Origin: an uncultured Eubacteriales bacterium
Lineage (GTDB): Bacteria; Bacillota_A; Clostridia; Oscillospirales; Oscillospiraceae
DNA length: 6,638 bases
Reading direction: 5' to 3'
Assembly: GCA_949747935.1 (NCBI GenBank)
Contig: CATKHE010000114.1
Location: 1 to 6,638, forward strand
This document shows positions 4,903 to 6,638 of the stretch, piece by piece (positions within the stretch are counted from its first letter, which is position 1; each line of letters opens with the position of its first letter). Both the position numbers and the translations under genes were made by a program. The notes under the pieces are model-generated. The model had not been told where the DNA came from and made no database searches. It saw only the letters and a program-made list of their open reading frames with translations.

Positions 4903-5916
4903 ATGATAGTCATTTTAAAGCACGACCACAACCCCGGCCAGCTGGACAGCCTGATTTCCTGGCTCCAGGACAAGGGCATCACCATCCACACCAGCGTGGG
5001 CGAGGCCAACACCGTCCTGGGCCTGGTGGGCGACACCTCCAAGCTGGACATCGACCTCATCGCCGCCCTGGACATCGTGGAGGACGTGATGCGGGTCCAG
5101 GAGCCTTATAAAAATGCCAACCGGAAGTTCCACCCGGAGGACACAGTGGTCCGGGTGGGAAATACCCAGATTGGCGGCGGAAATCTGACCATCATGGCCG
5201 GACCCTGCTCGGGGGAGAGCGAGGAGCAGGTAGTGGCCATCGCCAAGGCAGTCAAAGCCAGCGGCGCCACCATGCTCCGGGGCGGAGCCTTCAAGCCCCG
5301 TACCTCCCCCTACGCCTTCCAGGGCCTGGGGGCCACCGGCCTGGAGTATCTGAAGGCCGCCCGGGCCGAGACCGGCCTGCCCATCGTCACCGAGCTGATG
5401 GACCTGAGCCACCTGCCCCTGTTCAAGGATGTGGACGTGATTCAGATCGGGGCCCGGAACATGCAGAATTTCGACCTGCTCAAGGCGGTGGGTCACCAGG
5501 ACAAGCCCGTCATGATTAAGCGGGGCATGTCGGCCACCTATGAGGAGTGGCTGATGAGCGCCGAGTATGTGATGGCCGGAGGCAACGAGAACGTCATCCT
5601 CTGTGAGCGGGGCATCCGCACCTTTGAGAGCTACACCCGCAACACCTTAGACCTGGCGGCTATCCCCGTTCTGCGGCGAATGACCCACCTGCCCGTCATT
5701 GTGGACCCCAGCCACGCCACCGGCAAGTATTGGCTGGTAGAGCCTCTGGCTATGGGGGCGGTGGCTATCGGGGCGGACGGTTTGCAGATCGAGGTCCACA
5801 ACGACCCCGCCCACGCCCTGTGTGACGGCCCCCAGTCCCTCAAGCCCGAGGCCTTTGATCCCCTGGCTAAAAAGCTGCTGGCCCTGCACAGCGCTCTCCG
5901 GGGCATGGAGGGGTAA
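4903..5916 (+). CDS. aroF: 3-deoxy-7-phosphoheptulonate (DAHP) synthase, type I-beta
   Basis: This cytoplasmic enzyme condenses phosphoenolpyruvate with erythrose 4-phosphate, the first step of the shikimate pathway. It has 337 residues; the Thermotoga maritima enzyme has about 338 and is alignable throughout. Residues 1-70 form the ferredoxin-like regulatory domain (MIVILK start, VLGLVGD at 38-44), which in T. maritima mediates Tyr/Phe feedback inhibition. FHPEDTVV (76-83) links it to the TIM barrel. Catalytic and metal-binding residues are in place: Cys102 in AGPCS, His271 in DPSHATG, Glu297 in QIEVH and Asp308 in CDGPQS. The substrate loops KPRTSPY (131-137) and KRG (206-208) are also present. 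ATG 4903 follows AGGAGG (4889-4894) by eight bases. The gene lies directly behind the attenuator and is followed by tyrA three bases after its stop. The symbol follows common use; aroG, or aroA in Bacillus style, would be equivalent. Confidence 0.97.
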   Translation: MIVILKHDHNPGQLDSLISWLQDKGITIHTSVGEANTVLGLVGDTSKLDIDLIAALDIVEDVMRVQEPYKNANRKFHPEDTVVRVGNTQIGGGNLTIMAGPCSGESEEQVVAIAKAVKASGATMLRGGAFKPRTSPYAFQGLGATGLEYLKAARAETGLPIVTELMDLSHLPLFKDVDVIQIGARNMQNFDLLKAVGHQDKPVMIKRGMSATYEEWLMSAEYVMAGGNENVILCERGIRTFESYTRNTLDLAAIPVLRRMTHLPVIVDPSHATGKYWLVEPLAMGAVAIGADGLQIEVHNDPAHALCDGPQSLKPEAFDPLAKKLLALHSALRGMEG

Positions 5917-5919
5917 GGG

Positions 5920-6638
5920 ATGAGGGTTGGAATCGTTGGTCTGGGCCTGATCGGGGGCTCTATGGCGAAGAGCGTCAAGGCCCGCACCGGCCACACCGTA
6001 TACGGCGTCGACCTGGACCAGGAGACCATGATGTTGGCCCGGATGTGCGGGGCCATCGACGGGGCGCTGGATGGGGACACCCTGCCCCAGTGTGATTTGA
6101 TTCTGGTGGCCGTCCGCCCCGGCGCGGCGGTGCGCTGGGTCCGGGACCACGCCGGCCAGATTGCCGGCTCCGCCATCCTGGTGGACCTGTGCGGCGTGAA
6201 GCGGACGGTGGTGGCTCAGATCGCCCCCATCGCGGCGGAGCGGGGCTTCGCCTATATCGGCGGCCACCCCATGGCCGGGAAGGAGCGGGGGGGCTTCACC
6301 TCCTCCAGCGACAGCCTGTATGTGGGGGCCTCCATGATCCTCACCCCTGACGAACACACCGATATGAAGCTGCTGGAGACCCTCCAGGCCTTTTTCCTGG
6401 ATGTGGGCTTCGCCCGGCTTACCTTCTCCCAGCCGGAGGAGCACGACCGGATCATCGCATTTACCTCTCAGCTGGCCCACATCGTGTCCAGCGCCTATGT
6501 GAAATCCCCCGAGGCCCAGCGCCGCCGGGGCTTCTCCGCCGGCAGCTTTCAGGATATGACCCGGGTGGCCCGGCTGGACGAGGACATGTGGACCGAGCTC
6601 TTCCTGGACGACGCGGACTTTCTGACAAAGGAGCTGGG
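5920..6638 (+). CDS. tyrA: Prephenate dehydrogenase (3' end outside the window)
   Basis: This enzyme oxidatively decarboxylates prephenate to 4-hydroxyphenylpyruvate with NAD(P)+, the committed step to tyrosine. The first 239 codons are in the window. The Rossmann motif GLGLIGGS is at 7-14, with Asp31 (YGVDLD) at the end of the second strand, typical of NAD preference. The family signature GGHPMAGKERGGF (114-126) contains the catalytic-type histidine at 116. EHDRIIAFTSQLAH (174-187) and GFSAGSFQDMTRVAR (204-218) match the helical dimerisation and substrate-binding domain. No chorismate mutase domain precedes it, unlike enteric TyrA. Whether a C-terminal ACT domain follows cannot be seen. The ATG has GGAGGGG six bases upstream, inside the end of aroF, and starts three bases after the aroF stop, so the two are translationally adjacent and share the attenuator. 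Confidence 0.96.
   Translation, partial: MRVGIVGLGLIGGSMAKSVKARTGHTVYGVDLDQETMMLARMCGAIDGALDGDTLPQCDLILVAVRPGAAVRWVRDHAGQIAGSAILVDLCGVKRTVVAQIAPIAAERGFAYIGGHPMAGKERGGFTSSSDSLYVGASMILTPDEHTDMKLLETLQAFFLDVGFARLTFSQPEEHDRIIAFTSQLAHIVSSAYVKSPEAQRRRGFSAGSFQDMTRVARLDEDMWTELFLDDADFLTKEL

Noticed and set aside
4915..5496. Minus-strand open frame of 193 codons opposite the aroF 5' half
   Set aside because: It is antisense to conserved DAHP synthase motifs and has no recognisable protein features.
5647..6480. Long minus-strand open frame opposite aroF and tyrA
   Set aside because: It is antisense to two firmly identified enzymes, crosses their junction, and has a Gly/His/Gln-rich composition typical of a reverse-frame shadow.

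Overview
The window looks like chromosome of a GC-rich, endospore-forming member of the Bacillota, most plausibly class Clostridia and perhaps an Oscillospirales-type gut bacterium. The reasons are strong AGGAGG-type ribosome binding sites, GC-rich codon use set against AT-rich intergenic DNA, a dipicolinate synthase gene pair (dpaA-dpaB) specific to sporulation, a dCache-type chemoreceptor and a Thermotoga/Bacillus-style type I-beta DAHP synthase. The taxonomic placement is inference.

Left part, all minus strand. The 5' end of an unrecognised gene runs off the left edge (1-339) and has its own sigma-A promoter. Between it and dpaB lies a short relic (410-541) that resembles the Cys-rich segment of IS1182-type transposases. 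Then come dpaB (626-1204) and dpaA (1268-2143), which together make the spore-core metabolite dipicolinate. They are read as one unit with a perfect small hairpin between them, and a candidate sigma-K-type promoter lies upstream of dpaA. The 304-base gap 2144-2447 holds that promoter, an orphan Shine-Dalgarno with a six-codon reading frame, and a long GC-rich hairpin that probably terminates the next gene. That gene encodes a 659-residue methyl-accepting chemotaxis protein (2448-4427), driven by a consensus sigma-A promoter.

Right part, plus strand. Diverging from the chemoreceptor is an aromatic amino acid operon: promoter (about 4653-4681), a 32-residue Phe/Tyr-rich leader peptide (4716-4814), a strong intrinsic terminator (4842-4871), DAHP synthase aroF (4903-5916) and prephenate dehydrogenase tyrA (5920 to the right edge, cut). 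The leader transcript has mutually exclusive pairings of the trp/phe attenuator kind. The Phe/Tyr-codon stretch 4736-4747 pairs with 4792-4803. That second segment can instead pair with the 5' arm of the terminator. This is the most interesting item in the window: apparent ribosome-mediated attenuation of an aro/tyr operon in a Gram-positive lineage where T-box or TRAP control is the usual expectation.

Together, the aro operon commits carbon to the shikimate pathway and to tyrosine. It appears to be controlled at two levels: charged Phe/Tyr tRNA supply through the leader peptide, and probably feedback inhibition through the N-terminal domain of the DAHP synthase. The sporulation, chemotaxis and aromatic genes are otherwise functionally unrelated neighbours.
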